Of a DNA stretch of 7,905 nucleotides, positions 6,672 to 7,905 are shown piece after piece. The position numbers and the translations under genes were made by a program. The stretch comes from JACRIK01 sp040753835. GTDB lineage: Bacteria > Planctomycetota > MHYJ01 > JACQXL01. Below the pieces are notes generated by a model. The model was not told the origin of the DNA. It saw nothing but the letters and a program-made list of their open reading frames with translations, and did no database searches. The stretch lies in NCBI GenBank assembly GCA_040753835.1, contig JBFMDM010000103.1, forward strand, positions 1 through 7,905. The letters run 5' to 3'. Each line of letters starts with the position of its first letter. Positions within the stretch are counted from its first letter, which is position 1.

Positions 6672-6768
6672 ATGTGCCTGATGATATAGCGCTATATGTT
6701 GTATGTCGTATGTATGGCATTTGTATGTCATACAGTGGCGTCTGATATGTTATATGGATGTGCCTGAT
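6672..6768 (+). repeat. Direct repeat ATGTGCCTGAT, two copies 86 bp apart
   Basis: The exact 11-mer lies at 6672-6682 and 6758-6768. Nearby words are also shared: GATATACC at 6661-6668, 6771-6778 and 7034-7041, and ATATGTTRTATG at 6694-6705 and 6745-6756. This looks like a scrambled, diverged duplication rather than a clean tandem array. Confidence 0.5.
6684..6697. repeat. Perfect 14-bp palindrome ATATAGCGCTATAT
   Basis: The 14 bases equal their own reverse complement with no spacer. Such a site fits a dimeric DNA-binding protein or a cruciform seed. It lies about 190 bp upstream of the plus-strand promoter at 6890. Confidence 0.6.
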
Positions 6769-6797
6769 AAGATATACCGGTGTCATCTGTATGGATG

Positions 6798-6851
6798 ATA
6801 GATACCCCCTTTCGGGGCTATGCCCAACCGCTGTTATGCTGACACATAGCC
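6798..6851 (+). other. Two mutually exclusive hairpins
   Basis: Hairpin 1 joins ATAG (6798-6801) and CCCC (6805-6808) to GGGG (6814-6817) and CTAT (6818-6821). Hairpin 2 joins GGCTATG (6816-6822) to CATAGCC (6845-6851). They share bases 6816-6821, so only one can form at a time. No promoter is seen that would place this in a known transcript. Confidence 0.35.
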
Positions 6852-6860
6852 GGTCGCAGA

Positions 6861-6926
6861 GTATTATATGCCATCTTGTAAAATAATACTTGACACCGGC
6901 AGCATATATGGGTATATTATTGCCGG
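6861..6926. promoter_or_regulatory. Two dyads overlapping the promoter (candidate operators)
   Basis: GTATTAT (6861-6867) and ATAATAC (6883-6889) are perfect inverted repeats that end exactly at the -35 box. CCGGCA (6896-6901) and TGCCGG (6921-6926) are perfect inverted repeats; the first begins directly after the -35 box and the second lies two bases past the -10 box. A protein on the second dyad would cover the -10 region and start site, the classic repressor position. Confidence 0.5.
6890..6918 (+). promoter_or_regulatory. Sigma70-type promoter of the last gene
   Basis: TTGACA (6890-6895), a 17-nt spacer and TATATT (6913-6918) form a near-consensus promoter. Start of transcription is expected near 6925, giving a leader of about 210 nt before the ATG at 7136. 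No competing promoter is closer to the gene. Confidence 0.7.
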
Positions 6927-7135
6927 ACGATGAATATAGGGGTTTGCCGTGCTGTCCACCCCGCTTTATGATTCGGGATATGGGTTATAAATCCGCCGGC
7001 TATCCGGCCTGCGCATAATAGAGCGCGGGCATTGATATACCGGATAGTGAGAGGCGCGATAAGACCCGGTCCGATGGAAGATAAGGGCTGCCTCCTTAGA
7101 CGGCAGGGCAGGTCCGGATGAAAGGAATGAGGATT
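6925..7135 (+). other. Predicted 210-nt 5' leader of the last gene
   Basis: The leader carries GCCGG-CTAT-CCGGC (6995-7008), a GCGC pair (7011-7014 with 7023-7026) and CTGCC/GGCAG (7088-7092/7102-7106), plus a near-direct repeat GGTCCGATGGAAG / GGTCCGGATGAAAG (7068-7080, 7111-7124). I do not recognise a riboswitch class. No T-tract follows any hairpin. Confidence 0.4.
7121..7126 (+). promoter_or_regulatory. Ribosome-binding site AAAGGA of the last gene
   Basis: AAAGGA ends 9 nt before the ATG at 7136. A second purine run, GAGG at 7129-7132, is only 3 nt away and probably too close. This site decides the choice of ATG 7136 as start. Confidence 0.6.
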
Positions 7136-7905
7136 ATGAAAGTGATTGGAGAGATAAAACTTTCGGTGATAACCCAAGCCACGATGCCTGAGGAAGTTTC
7201 CAAAAAGTGGCGCCAGGGCACGACCAGCAACGCGGAAACCGCCAACAACCGGCGTAAGGAAAAGATAAAAAACTACAACGACTACGAGGCGCAGATTACC
7301 GAGACCTCAAACCGCAAATATACGCCTTACATCAATCCGGACTTTGTCAGCAAAAAAGGCCTGAAGAAAAACGAGATTGTCTTCAAACACTACAAGAACA
7401 GCGCCGCGGGCTACCAGAAATACAAGAACAAACTGGACTATATGTTTGAGACCGTGGACGGCGTGCCGACCAAGCGCTATAACGAAAAGGTGGAACGGAT
7501 GACCGGCCACTACGGCGATAACGTGGCCAAAAAATTACTCGCCTTTACAGGCACCAAGGTCAACGGCCTGGGCTGTGTGGTAGATGCCATCAGGTGGATG
7601 GACGGAGAGACGACCTTTGCCAAGAATAGCACGGTGATTTTTATGGGCGGCAGCTCCGCAATCCTGGCCCGGCCGGGCCTGAGGTCAAGTTTCCGCTCGG
7701 CCCTGGAACAGCGCCTGCTCCAGGCCGGCTCGGTCATCCAGCGCTCGGACTTTGACCGCGATATTATGAAAAAGCAGAACGACACGACCAACGACCTGAT
7801 GAATGCGCTGACCAACCCGGCCATGAACCTGGTGCCGTTTGAGACCGGCGGGGCCAGCCGGGTGGACTACGAACTGGACGACTCCGGGATGTTCCATATC
7901 CATAT
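7136..7905 (+). CDS. Hypothetical soluble protein (3' end outside window)
   Basis: 256 residues are visible and the frame stays open to the window end. I do not recognise the family. The N-terminus (MKVIGEIKLSVITQ) is a short amphipathic, possibly beta, segment without signal peptide. Residues about 20-115 are rich in Lys, Asn and Tyr (NNRRKEKIKNYNDYE, YINPDFVSKKGLKKNE) and look helical and basic. A more hydrophobic core follows at about 135-180 (GLGCVVDAIRWMDGE, then STVIFMGGSSAIL), then a helix with SALEQRLLQAGSVIQ and an acidic stretch. No transmembrane helix or nucleotide-binding motif is evident. Codon use is GC-rich (AAC, GAC, GCC, CTG) and similar to the kinases. Start is set by AAAGGA nine bases upstream; a strong promoter with operator-like dyads lies about 210 nt upstream. 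It could be a structural or nucleic-acid-binding protein, but that is a guess. Confidence 0.8.
   Translation, partial: MKVIGEIKLSVITQATMPEEVSKKWRQGTTSNAETANNRRKEKIKNYNDYEAQITETSNRKYTPYINPDFVSKKGLKKNEIVFKHYKNSAAGYQKYKNKLDYMFETVDGVPTKRYNEKVERMTGHYGDNVAKKLLAFTGTKVNGLGCVVDAIRWMDGETTFAKNSTVIFMGGSSAILARPGLRSSFRSALEQRLLQAGSVIQRSDFDRDIMKKQNDTTNDLMNALTNPAMNLVPFETGGASRVDYELDDSGMFHIH

Larger units (their letters stand above)
6048..6860. other. Long gene-free stretch, rich in inverted and direct repeats
   Basis: No frame here gives a convincing protein on either strand, and no tRNA, rRNA, tmRNA or RNase P core is recognisable. The first part (6048-6530) holds short hairpins: CCTAA/TTAGG at 6153-6164 inside CCCGC/GCGGG at 6144-6176, GATGC-AAA-GCATC at 6251-6263, CCTGCC/GGCAGG at 6287-6320, GTCGCCC-ACA-GGGTGAC at 6327-6343, and GACC-TAC-GGTC at 6469-6479. 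The second part (6540-6800) is dominated by variants of TGTATG, GATATACC and their complements. Mononucleotide G and C runs occur at 6623-6655. It could be a structured non-coding RNA, a decayed mobile element or a regulatory region; the sequence alone does not decide. Confidence 0.6.

Noticed and set aside
6917..7177. 86-codon minus-strand open frame
   Set aside because: His/Arg-rich product with no helix or domain pattern, overlapping the leader and start of a better-supported plus-strand gene.

Overview
The window looks like chromosomal DNA of a bacterium in or near the Planctomycetota. Two Hanks-type Ser/Thr kinases lie in tandem. Each carries the kinase tail with the DLETIC.KCL...RRYQ.A.ELA.DL.RFIEGE motif, one transmembrane helix and a large TPR domain, a layout common in that phylum. 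Base composition is near 50% GC, and the intergenic DNA is full of palindromic repeats. The taxonomic call rests on protein style alone and is moderate to low in confidence.

Layout: (i) 2-2275, the 3' part of a kinase-TPR gene with a very regular 15-unit TPR array; (ii) 2266-2345, a palindromic element that holds the stop codon of gene 1 and ends at the Shine-Dalgarno-like GGAG of gene 2; (iii) 2360-5308, a complete 982-residue paralogous kinase with an irregular, stretched TPR domain and a 36-bp in-frame palindrome in the kinase domain; (iv) 5309-5510, a convergent intergenic region with two overlapping, mutually inverted 44-45 bp hairpin repeats; (v) 5511-5861, minus strand, a small three-helix membrane protein; (vi) 5870-5978, a second element with the same terminal inverted repeat, directly upstream of that gene and followed by a perfect-hexamer promoter and a degenerate duplicate of it; (vii) about 6050-6889, DNA with no convincing gene but dense in inverted and direct repeats; (viii) 6890-6926, a strong sigma70-type plus-strand promoter overlapped by two dyads; (ix) 7136 to the window end, the 5' part of a soluble protein I do not recognise.

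How the parts may work together (inference): the kinases look like an operon of membrane-anchored sensors, with the kinase in the cytoplasm and TPRs outside, acting on Ser/Thr residues of unknown partners. The most interesting theme is that one palindromic repeat family, with ends ACCCCGTTAGA and TCTAACGGGGT, abuts the start codon of two unrelated genes. In the kinase operon it could pair the stop codon of gene 1 against the ribosome-binding region of gene 2 and so couple their translation. In the minus-strand gene it forms the 5' leader. The hairpin pair at 5372-5456 has compensatory base changes in its stems and a conserved loop, which points to a selected or mobilised REP/BIME-like element.
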